Positions 8,408-13,352 of a DNA stretch of 17,273 nt are shown one piece after another; the stretch's first letter is position 1; each line of letters starts with the position of its first letter. The stretch is from positions 1 through 17,273 of the forward strand of contig JAFVAA010000877.1 in NCBI GenBank assembly GCA_017476305.1, read 5' to 3'. Origin of the DNA: Lachnospiraceae bacterium. GTDB taxonomy: Bacteria > Bacillota > Clostridia > Lachnospirales > Lachnospiraceae. Under the pieces are notes generated by a model. The model made no database searches, was not told where the DNA came from, and was given only the letters and a program-made list of their open reading frames with translations. A program made the position numbers and the translations under genes.

Positions 8408-8557
8408 TTACTTTGTTTCCTTGTGTAATGTGTGTCGTCTACAGAATCTGCAATATTTCTTTGTTTCCATTCTGTCAGGATGGTTTCTCTTTTCCTTTGT
8501 CGTATCATAATTGCGCTGCTTGCACTCGGTACAAGCTAAAGTAATTTTCACTCTCAC
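8408..8557 (-). CDS. rpmG: 50S ribosomal protein L33 (zinc-ribbon type)
   Basis: This 49-residue gene was found by reading upstream of secE. It starts at a GTG at 8557, preceded by GGAGGTAAAA, and reads [20 protein letters not shown] and on to a TAA at 8408. Two CxxC pairs (CTEC near residue 9 and CRFC near residue 36) form the zinc ribbon of the C+ type L33; Firmicutes often hold a second, cysteine-free copy for zinc starvation. The GTG start is preferred over an internal GTG two codons later because of the ribosome binding site spacing and the conserved first residues. It is the first gene of the operon, 169 bases after the predicted transcription start. Confidence 0.95.
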   Translation of the reverse strand: MRVKITLACTECKQRNYDTTKEKRNHPDRMETKKYCRFCRRHTLHKETK

Positions 8558-8578
8558 GACTTTTACCTCCTATTCATT

Positions 8579-8704
8579 CTAAAGAACCTGCCACAAGACA
8601 TCCGGGAACTTTGCCTGTCCACGCCGCCTGTGACGTATACACGCCTGAACCTCCGGCACATGCTGCAGTGTCTCATCGAACAGCTCTGCCAAAAATTTAG
8701 ACAT
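8579..8704 (-). CDS. possible 41-residue leader peptide in the rpmG operon leader
   Basis: From an ATG at 8704, about 22 bases after the predicted transcription start, the leader is open for 41 codons to TAG at 8579, only about 21 bases before rpmG. It reads MSKFLAELFDETLQHVPEVQ and then an Arg-rich stretch (IRHRRRG). There is no Shine-Dalgarno sequence (the upstream bases are a T tract), and I know no family match, so this may be chance. It is listed because its position between promoter and first gene fits a leader ORF. Confidence 0.2.
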   Translation of the reverse strand: MSKFLAELFDETLQHVPEVQACIRHRRRGQAKFPDVLWQVL

Positions 8705-8732
8705 AAAAAAAAGACTGTTACATCGCCCATCT

Positions 8733-8761
8733 ACTATAGCACAGATAAGATATTACGTCAA
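8733..8761 (-). promoter_or_regulatory. sigma-A promoter of the rpmG-secE-nusG-rplK-rplA operon
   Basis: On the minus strand TTGACG (8761-8756) and TATAGT (8738-8733) are separated by exactly 17 bases. Transcription should start near 8726, giving a leader of about 169 bases before rpmG. The region 8762-8910 to its right is the upstream region of the divergent NusG-II gene; TACAAT at 8848-8853 is a weak candidate -10 there with no good -35. Confidence 0.85.
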
Positions 8762-8910
8762 GTATGTTTTTCGCTTTTTTGACCGGATTTTTCTCCGCAA
8801 AAATTGGTTTCATAAAAAAGGGGATGGCAGAAAGAGTGAGAATATAGTACAATATAGTTGAAAAAGGAAGCCCTGCGTACTGTTACAAAAAATGATAAGG
8901 GATGCAAAAT

Positions 8911-9309
8911 ATGAAATTAAAGCGTAATGACATGATCCTGTTAGGCGGCATTTTACTTTTTTCTATCCTTCTTTTTTCCATTTACCATTTTTTTCCAAGA
9001 GCCCCTGGTTCTTATGTCAATATCCGGATAGATGGAAAAACAGAAAAAAGGCTGCCTTTAGAAAAAGACACCACTTATACCATAGGTACCAAAGAAGCAT
9101 CTAATACCTTACAGATCAAGGACGGTTCTGCCTCCATCATCGCAGCAGACTGTCCGGATAAGCTCTGTGTACACCAGCATAAAATTTCCAAAAAGGGAGA
9201 AACTTTAATCTGTCTCCCACATAAACTGGTGATATCCATAGATTCCTCCCAAGAGGGGGATACCTATGAAAAGGATTCAGAAGATGCACTGGATGGTGTC
9301 GCAAAATAG
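8911..9309 (+). CDS. membrane-anchored NusG domain II-containing protein
   Basis: This is 132 residues from the ATG at 8911. That start is preferred to 8902 because AAGGG (8897-8901) is nine bases from it but almost touches the earlier ATG. Residues about 8-25 (MILLGGILLFSILLFSIYHF) form one membrane anchor; the rest is outside the membrane. The NusG_II/DUF1312 fold is marked by CPDKLCVHQHKISKKGETLI followed by CLPHKLVISI, with conserved cysteines and histidines. These standalone proteins are common in Clostridia, often beside quinone/redox or isoprenoid-related membrane genes, and their function is unknown; here the usual partner does not follow. It is divergent from the operon that encodes true NusG, from which it is distinct in role. 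A GC-rich hairpin follows the stop codon. Confidence 0.85.
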   Translation: MKLKRNDMILLGGILLFSILLFSIYHFFPRAPGSYVNIRIDGKTEKRLPLEKDTTYTIGTKEASNTLQIKDGSASIIAADCPDKLCVHQHKISKKGETLICLPHKLVISIDSSQEGDTYEKDSEDALDGVAK

Positions 9310-9312
9310 TTT

Positions 9313-9344
9313 GTGCAGGAGGGGCGGGCCGGCCTCTCCTGCAC
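9313..9344 (+). terminator. probable terminator hairpin after the NusG-II gene
   Basis: GTGCAGGAG (9313-9321) and CTCCTGCAC (9336-9344) form a nine-base stem three bases after the stop codon, with a GC-rich palindromic loop (GGCCGGCC). The nearest T run (TTTT) is six bases further on, so this is a weak intrinsic terminator. The 9450 gene converges on it from the other side. Confidence 0.45.
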
Positions 9345-9449
9345 GGAGGTTTTGCCCATCGCAAACCAATGGTCCGGCTGATATACCGGTTTTCATAGCT
9401 TAGCTTGTGTTTTGTTTTTATAATTTTTACTTGAAAACTATTTGTTTTT

Positions 9450-9683
9450 TCAGACACCGATTATTTGGTCAAAATCAATCTGCACAATTTTTCCAGACCG
9501 GTCAGTAACATAGCTTTTCATATAATAGTGATCCTCCATCACTCCGTGAAGCCTGGCAACATCCTCCACCGAGTAATTCTCTCCGTCCACAGATACGGAA
9601 ACTCCCATGCTTTGAGCATCCAGAATCTCCTCTAAAAGCCATGCATACATCTGACTCTTCACTCCTTCTGATTTTGTATCCAT
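9450..9683 (-). CDS. small uncharacterised protein, 77 residues
   Basis: I do not recognise a named family. The start is the ATG at 9683 (MDTKSEGVKSQMYAWLLEEI), fixed by AAGGAGGAAG upstream; the in-frame extension to 9737 lacks a site. The protein is soluble and acidic with no signal peptide. The first half is a helix, the middle has a short beta segment (GVSVSVDGENYSVEDVA) that looks like a small two-strand hairpin followed by a helix, and the C-terminus (YVTDRSGKIVQIDFDQI) is beta-like. The composition and clean ribosome binding site support a real gene. It stands alone: NusG-II converges from one side and a 655-base AT-rich gap lies on the other. AAGACCT (9705-9711) and AGGTCTT (9740-9746) just upstream form a seven-base inverted repeat. 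Confidence 0.75.
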   Translation of the reverse strand: MDTKSEGVKSQMYAWLLEEILDAQSMGVSVSVDGENYSVEDVARLHGVMEDHYYMKSYVTDRSGKIVQIDFDQIIGV

Positions 9684-10113
9684 ATTTTTCTTCCTCCTTG
9701 CCGTAAGACCTATGCGGTACATGTGATACGTTTCCATTCAGGTCTTTCTATAAACGAATGTGAACCTTCTTTCTTTATCAGCATAATATAAAGAAGATAT
9801 TCCTTAGTGTCTGAGTCCGTTTCACCTCCTTTTTTGTGTTCTGGATTCACATCGCATGAAACATTATAGGATAGAAGAATCTTCAAAACTATTGGTAATA
9901 TATTCAAAATAAAAATTTATTTTTGTGGAGGAAAACCATTGTATTTTCATTTTTCACACATTTTGCACACAATTAGAAATTCATGCACAAAAATCTCAAA
10001 TTCTTCTAGTATTTATTTCTCTGTTTTTACAAATTCTATTATAAGCTGTGAAAACGAAAACACTATTATATAGAAATCGTTACCGTTATATAACTTGTAA
10101 TCTATGAATTATA
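9684..10113. other. AT-rich intergenic region, no gene recognised
   Basis: This is the left two-thirds of the 655-base gap before mecA. On the minus strand a 65-codon frame (9907-9710) has no ribosome binding site or family resemblance. On the plus strand GGAGG near 9927 precedes a TTG-started frame of low-complexity Ser/Ile codons, also not convincing. The promoter of the 9450-9683 gene should lie here but I cannot fix it. Confidence 0.5.
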
Positions 10114-10142
10114 TTGACTTCTCTACATATTTCAACTATAAT
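10114..10142 (+). promoter_or_regulatory. sigma-A promoter for mecA
   Basis: TTGACT (10114-10119) and a perfect TATAAT (10137-10142) are separated by 17 bases. The start near 10149 gives mecA an unusually long leader of about 190 bases. Confidence 0.85.
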
Positions 10143-10172
10143 CTATTATACATAGAGGTAACCTTTACTTCT

Positions 10173-10211
10173 ATAAATAAATATAAATATTTATAATAAA
10201 TATTTATTTAT
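10173..10211 (+). repeat. all-A/T hairpin in the mecA leader
   Basis: ATAAATAAATAT (10173-10184) and ATATTTATTTAT (10200-10211) are perfect complements, and the 15-base loop itself contains AAATATTTATAATAA. The whole element lacks G and C. It may be a fold, an RNase site or an upstream A/T element for a second promoter. Confidence 0.5.
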
Positions 10212-10289
10212 GAGAATTTTCACGTTTCTGACATAAATTTAGTATAAAATAAATCCAGGTTTATGATGGGAACGCTGTATAGAAAACGA

Positions 10290-10314
10290 TAGTAAATATT
10301 CCGTTTACTATAAT
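10290..10314 (+). promoter_or_regulatory. dyad and TATAAT just before mecA
   Basis: TAGTAAA (10290-10296) and TTTACTA (10304-10310) form a perfect seven-base dyad that overlaps TATAAT (10309-10314). No good -35 is present at 17 bases (AACGAT). It may be an operator, or a leader hairpin close to the GGAAGG ribosome binding site at about 10323-10328. Confidence 0.4.
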
Positions 10315-10338
10315 AAAGTCAGGGAAGGAAGTGAGGCT

Positions 10339-11151
10339 ATGCATATTGAAAAAATAAATGACCGACAGATTCGATGTACTCTGAATAAAAAAGATCTGCA
10401 GGATCGCGAAATCGGAATCAGCGAATTAGCTTATGGCACTGCAAAGGCAAAGGCTCTGTTTCGTGATATGATGCAGCAGGCTTCCTACGAATTTGGCTTT
10501 GATGCCGATGATATCCCTCTGATGATTGAAGCCATTCCTCTTTTGCCGGAGGCTCTCATTTTGGTTGTAACGAAGATCGATGAGCCGGATGAATTGGATA
10601 CTCGTTTTTCCAGCTTTACAGAGGAACAGGATTGGGATGATTTCGACGAAGAATTTGACTATGATGATTATGATTTATTTGATATGGATGGTGAGGGCGA
10701 CACTCTCCTGGAGGAAAAATCAGACGAGGATATGTTATGGGATTTCATAGAGGATGATTCTGAGGTATACAAAAATACCGACTTTATTTCCTTGCCGGAA
10801 GTATTAGGCATGGAACCGAAACCAAAGCAGTCCGATGTGGAGACCGAAACAAACCGGGATGTGATCTTTATCTTTGCTTTTCCGGATCTGGATACGGTGA
10901 GCCAGGTAGCAGAACTGTTGACACCGATTTATCGGGGCGAAAACACGCTCTATAAAGATACAAAGGAAGGAACCTTTTACCTTTTGCTTTCCAGGCGTGG
11001 GCATACTGCAGATAATTTCGGCAAAATCTGTAATCTTCTTCATGAATATGGCTCTGTGGTCAAAAAGCAGGCCTCCACGGTTTCTTATTTTGAAGAACAT
11101 TTTAAATTGATCATAGCCAAAAACGCTCTTAAGAAATTAGCTGCTTTATAA
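10339..11151 (+). CDS. mecA: MecA-type adaptor protein for ClpC
   Basis: This is 270 residues, slightly longer than the roughly 220 of Bacillus MecA. The N-terminal substrate-binding domain (1-85) begins MHIEKINDRQIRCTLNKKDL and has the family pattern DREIGISELAYGT. A very acidic linker (about 90-165, including DDFDEEFDYDDYDLFDMDGE) joins it to the C-terminal ClpC-binding domain (about 172-265: FIFAFPDLDTVSQVA, LYRG-like YRGENTLYKDT, YFLL-like TFYLLLSRRG, then FEEHFKLIIAKNAL). MecA brings substrates to the ClpC unfoldase and triggers ClpC hexamer assembly; in Bacillus it controls competence (ComK) and Spx. The substrates here are unknown. It is monocistronic, with a consensus promoter 190 bases upstream and a strong terminator 67 bases downstream. 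The ribosome binding site is GGAAGGAAGTGAGG. Confidence 0.93.
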   Translation: MHIEKINDRQIRCTLNKKDLQDREIGISELAYGTAKAKALFRDMMQQASYEFGFDADDIPLMIEAIPLLPEALILVVTKIDEPDELDTRFSSFTEEQDWDDFDEEFDYDDYDLFDMDGEGDTLLEEKSDEDMLWDFIEDDSEVYKNTDFISLPEVLGMEPKPKQSDVETETNRDVIFIFAFPDLDTVSQVAELLTPIYRGENTLYKDTKEGTFYLLLSRRGHTADNFGKICNLLHEYGSVVKKQASTVSYFEEHFKLIIAKNALKKLAAL

Positions 11152-11217
11152 ATGCAGCGAAGATTTGATTCTCCTTTCTTTATATTATATTTTGCTGCAA
11201 TCCTTCGTGTGCAGCAC

Positions 11218-11258
11218 AAAAAAGCTGATACTCTTTCTCATACGGTATCAGCTTTTTT
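11218..11258 (+). terminator. intrinsic terminator of mecA
   Basis: AAAAAAGCTGATAC (11218-11231) pairs with GTATCAGCTTTTTT (11245-11258), with a 13-base loop and a further T run after it. The A tract on the left would also let it work in reverse. A second weaker stem, TGCTGCA and TGCAGCA (about 11192-11216), lies just before it. Confidence 0.9.
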
Positions 11259-11322
11259 ATTTTTACTTTTGAAGACCAGTATCATAAAGAAATGCTATTT
11301 AGATATACTGGTGCATCGTCTC

Positions 11323-11454
11323 TTAAATAACTAACACATTCATTTGTATAATTTTCCATACACTGCGTTGTCGTCGAGTTACATAGCCCGCTATGCGCCT
11401 CTCCTCCGCCTTGCGTATGAAAAATTATCCTGCAGGAATGTATCAGTTATTTAA
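11323..11454. repeat. 132-base near-palindromic intergenic element
   Basis: The ends TTAAATAACT (11323-11332) and AGTTATTTAA (11445-11454) are perfect complements and share the same centre (11388/11389) as the core CATAGC-CC-GCTATG (11382-11395). Between them ATAATTTTCCATAC (11348-11361) pairs with GTATGAAAAATTAT (11415-11428) at 13 of 14 positions, one base out of register. The element lies between the mecA terminator and the stop codon of the DUF1858 gene, so it may also terminate that gene. It has no open reading frame. The architecture fits a MITE-like or other dispersed palindromic repeat, with TTAA at both ends. Confidence 0.7.
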
Positions 11455-11465
11455 TTTACGCTGCA

Positions 11466-11678
11466 CTAGTCGGTTTTCTTTGCAAGATACGTATTTACCC
11501 TGTCCACCAGCTCATCTGCATCTAATCCATGTACAAAAGCAGCTTCCTCCAGGCTCTCCCCCTGTGCAGAAGGACACCCGATGCAATGCATTCCGGAAGC
11601 CATGAGAATCGGTGCAATTCCCGGATCCACACGTAACATATCTGCGATTACCATGTCTTTACTGATTGAAGCGTCCAT
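11466..11678 (-). CDS. DUF1858 redox-disulfide domain protein
   Basis: This 70-residue protein is a complete DUF1858 domain (TIGR03980, hybrid-cluster-protein-associated redox disulfide family). It begins [20 protein letters not shown], has the helix [10 protein letters not shown] and the signature [16 protein letters not shown], where the CxxC is the probable redox-active disulfide, and ends in a helix. Members are often near or fused to hybrid cluster protein and other iron-sulphur redox enzymes; the function is not established. A GAGAGGT site precedes the ATG. The gene has its own consensus promoter at 11759-11787 and is followed by the 132-base palindrome. A ferredoxin gene lies upstream in the same orientation but is separated by a terminator, so the two are neighbours rather than one operon. 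Confidence 0.9.
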   Translation of the reverse strand: MDASISKDMVIADMLRVDPGIAPILMASGMHCIGCPSAQGESLEEAAFVHGLDADELVDRVNTYLAKKTD

Positions 11679-11712
11679 AAATCTACCTCTCTTCTATTTA
11701 TTTTTCATATAA

Positions 11713-11733
11713 ATGTCCATGCATTTTGGACAT
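11713..11733 (-). promoter_or_regulatory. perfect dyad downstream of the DUF1858 promoter
   Basis: ATGTCCA (11713-11719) and TGGACAT (11727-11733) form a perfect seven-base inverted repeat with a seven-base centre. It lies about 20 bases after the predicted transcription start and before the ribosome binding site, where it could be a repressor operator or a leader hairpin. Confidence 0.4.
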
Positions 11734-11758
11734 AATGAAGTTTCTTTGTCTTTCCGTC

Positions 11759-11787
11759 ATTATACACATATTCCTGTACTTTGTAAA
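11759..11787 (-). promoter_or_regulatory. sigma-A promoter of the DUF1858 gene
   Basis: On the minus strand TTTACA (11787-11782) and TATAAT (11764-11759) are separated by 17 bases, with TG directly before TATAAT. It begins eight bases after the ferredoxin terminator, so the two genes are insulated. Confidence 0.8.
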
Positions 11788-11794
11788 GTAAGAA

Positions 11795-11837
11795 AGAGCC
11801 ACCGCCTGACATTTCCAAAATATCAAGCAGCAGCTCT
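11795..11837 (-). terminator. intrinsic terminator of the ferredoxin gene, 20-base wobble-rich stem
   Basis: In minus-strand RNA the 20-base arms (starting AGAGCTGCTGC and ending GGTGGCTCT) pair fully if five G-U wobbles are allowed, with a three-base loop and a following TTTCTT. On the plus strand those wobbles become A-C mismatches, so the fold supports minus transcription only. It starts 20 bases after the ferredoxin stop codon. Confidence 0.8.
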
Positions 11838-11856
11838 ATTCATTCTCATAAAAGAA

Positions 11857-12027
11857 TTAACCCTCAGAAATAGCACCTGAAGGACATGTACCAGCGCAAG
11901 CTCCACAATCAAGACATGCATCAGCATCAATCTCATAATGAGCATCTCCCTCTGAAATAGCACCTGCTGGACATCCACCAGCGCAAGCTCCACAGCTAAC
12001 GCAATCATCACTAATTACATATGCCAT
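11857..12027 (-). CDS. 2[4Fe-4S] ferredoxin, clostridial type
   Basis: This is 56 residues, the classic size of clostridial ferredoxin. It has two internally homologous halves: CVSCGACAGGCP (10-20) with SEGD after it, and CLDCGACAGTCP (39-49), each CxxCxxCxxxCP. The eight cysteines ligate two [4Fe-4S] clusters. This low-potential carrier serves enzymes such as pyruvate:ferredoxin oxidoreductase, hydrogenase and Rnf; which ones use it here is not shown. The start is the ATG at 12027, with AGGAGGAAGAAAATT upstream. It is monocistronic, with its own promoter, a direct-repeat site upstream and a terminator. A longer frame over the same bases is a shadow. Beyond its position next to the DUF1858 gene there is no operon link. 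Confidence 0.97.
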   Translation of the reverse strand: MAYVISDDCVSCGACAGGCPAGAISEGDAHYEIDADACLDCGACAGTCPSGAISEG

Positions 12028-12058
12028 AATTTTCTTCCTCCTTTTTCATGATAAACCT

Positions 12059-12124
12059 ATTTTAATACACTTTTGACTATTTGACAAGAGGAAATCATGT
12101 AATAGGTAAAATTTCTCATGTAAT
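12059..12124 (-). promoter_or_regulatory. ferredoxin promoter with a direct-repeat site upstream
   Basis: On the minus strand TTGTCA (12087-12082) and TAAAAT (12064-12059) are separated by 17 bases. Upstream, ATTACATGA occurs twice (12124-12116 and 12103-12095), exactly 21 bases apart and so on the same face of the helix; the nearer copy ends seven bases before the -35. This is the expected layout for an activator site. Confidence 0.65.
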
Positions 12125-12198
12125 GAAAAGTTTTATAATCATAACTTTTGTTTGCTTAGTCTAACTCCCTATTTTCCTACATTTATCTGTGATTTAAA

Positions 12199-12210
12199 CA
12201 CGAATTCGTG
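12199..12210. repeat. 12-base perfect palindrome CACGAATTCGTG
   Basis: The palindrome lies in the 245-base gap between the lipoprotein stop codon (12273) and the ferredoxin start. It has no U tract and no known assignment. The rest of the gap outside the ferredoxin promoter holds nothing I can recognise, and no terminator for the lipoprotein gene was found. Confidence 0.4.
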
Positions 12211-12272
12211 ACCTGATCTGCTCTTCCTGCCGTCTGTAAAGTAAACAGCCATATCGGATTAAAAAACGACCA

Positions 12273-13259
12273 TCATTTTACCTTAAACTTATACGTCTTC
12301 ACATTCCCCGCCTTATCCCATGCCTTCACCGTATAGGAACCTTTTTTCGTCACTTTCTTTCCACTCGTAATCTTCTTTCCGTTTAAGGTGATCTTTTTCA
12401 CTCCATTCTTATCTGTAACTGTGATTTTTTTCTTTTGATACGTTATCTTCGGAGCAGTCTTATCATAAGTAAACGTAAACCTCTTACGAAAACCGCTGCT
12501 TAACGAAACTGTAAATTGACAGGTCTTTTCCTTCTCAAAATCGTAATAATTGCTGTACAAAACCGGTTTTTCTCCCGAAGGATATTCATAGTAAACATAT
12601 GGAACATAGTCGGCACCATCCACTTTTATATTCGTAACAATCCCATCTGTTATGAAATTTACACGGGATTTCTTCGTATAACGGCTGGCATCCGACGCAA
12701 TGCTTTTACATTTTGCTGACTTTTCCGAAAAGCAGGCATAAATCATATTTTTTTCCAAGTCATCCGCAGCAGAAAAGGCAATCTCATTTTCTCCTGTAAG
12801 CGTCCCATTTGTATCCAATACATTTTTATCAAAGGTAAAAACTGCATTTACAAACTCCGGATCCTGATTTAAAAGGCTGCCTACCGGACTGCTCATAGCA
12901 GAGTCCGGAAGCGTGCTGTCATTGTTAAAATTGCTGTAGACCACGAACTTATCTTCATCTAAAACCATACTGGGAGGAATTTCATCACCAGACAGGGAAT
13001 ATTCCCGTGCAAGCACTTTATAATTCTTTCCATCTCTTGTTTCATCCACAAAAGTAAGGTCATCTATCCCTAACTCGGATAGATTATAGCTCTTTGTCAA
13101 AAGGTCAAACTGCACCTTTTCCAATGCGGTCATATAAACCTTCGTGGTGCTGTCAATTTTATGCTCTGTGATGCTGACCTCAGTATGCTGATCCAATCCG
13201 CAGCCTGTCACTAAACATGCCAGCCCTAAAGCTAGTGCAATCTTTTTTCTCATCTTCAT
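12273..13259 (-). CDS. lipoprotein with C-terminal Lys-rich Ig-like domain
   Basis: This is 328 residues. The signal MKMRKKIALALGLACLVTGC is a lipoprotein signal with lipobox LVTGC and acylated Cys20, so the protein should be anchored on the outer face of the membrane. Residues 25-270 (HTEVSITEHKIDSTTKVYMT onward) have no family I recognise; they are beta-rich. The C-terminal about 55 residues (ITYQKKKITVTDKNGVKKIT and on to YKFKVK) form a small Ig-like domain with the DKNGVKKITLNGKKI pattern typical of surface proteins of this group, and similar to the tail of the BspA-like protein at 456. The start has AGGAGGGGGTT before the ATG. It lies 93 bases downstream of the CotH-family gene with no convincing terminator between, so the two may be co-transcribed; it ends in TGA. 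It could be an accessory surface factor for that protein, which is inference only. Confidence 0.85.
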   Translation of the reverse strand: MKMRKKIALALGLACLVTGCGLDQHTEVSITEHKIDSTTKVYMTALEKVQFDLLTKSYNLSELGIDDLTFVDETRDGKNYKVLAREYSLSGDEIPPSMVLDEDKFVVYSNFNNDSTLPDSAMSSPVGSLLNQDPEFVNAVFTFDKNVLDTNGTLTGENEIAFSAADDLEKNMIYACFSEKSAKCKSIASDASRYTKKSRVNFITDGIVTNIKVDGADYVPYVYYEYPSGEKPVLYSNYYDFEKEKTCQFTVSLSSGFRKRFTFTYDKTAPKITYQKKKITVTDKNGVKKITLNGKKITSGKKVTKKGSYTVKAWDKAGNVKTYKFKVK

Positions 13260-13352
13260 AACCCCCTCCTTTTTCTATAAAAGAAATCTGCTGACCAGAA
13301 AACCGGTCTGCCTTTCATTCATGGTGCTATCAGCAAAAGCCGATACAGGTGT

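Noticed and set aside
8902..8910. Earlier ATG for the NusG-II protein
   Set aside because: AAGGG is almost adjacent to it, too close for initiation; the ATG at 8911 has nine-base spacing.
9710..9907. 65-codon minus-strand frame upstream of the 9450 gene
   Set aside because: It has a TTG-type start without a ribosome binding site, overlaps the likely promoter region and resembles no family I know.
11823..12011. 62-codon minus-strand frame over the ferredoxin gene
   Set aside because: It is a shadow frame; the true gene is the 56-residue ferredoxin at 11857-12027 with eight cluster cysteines.
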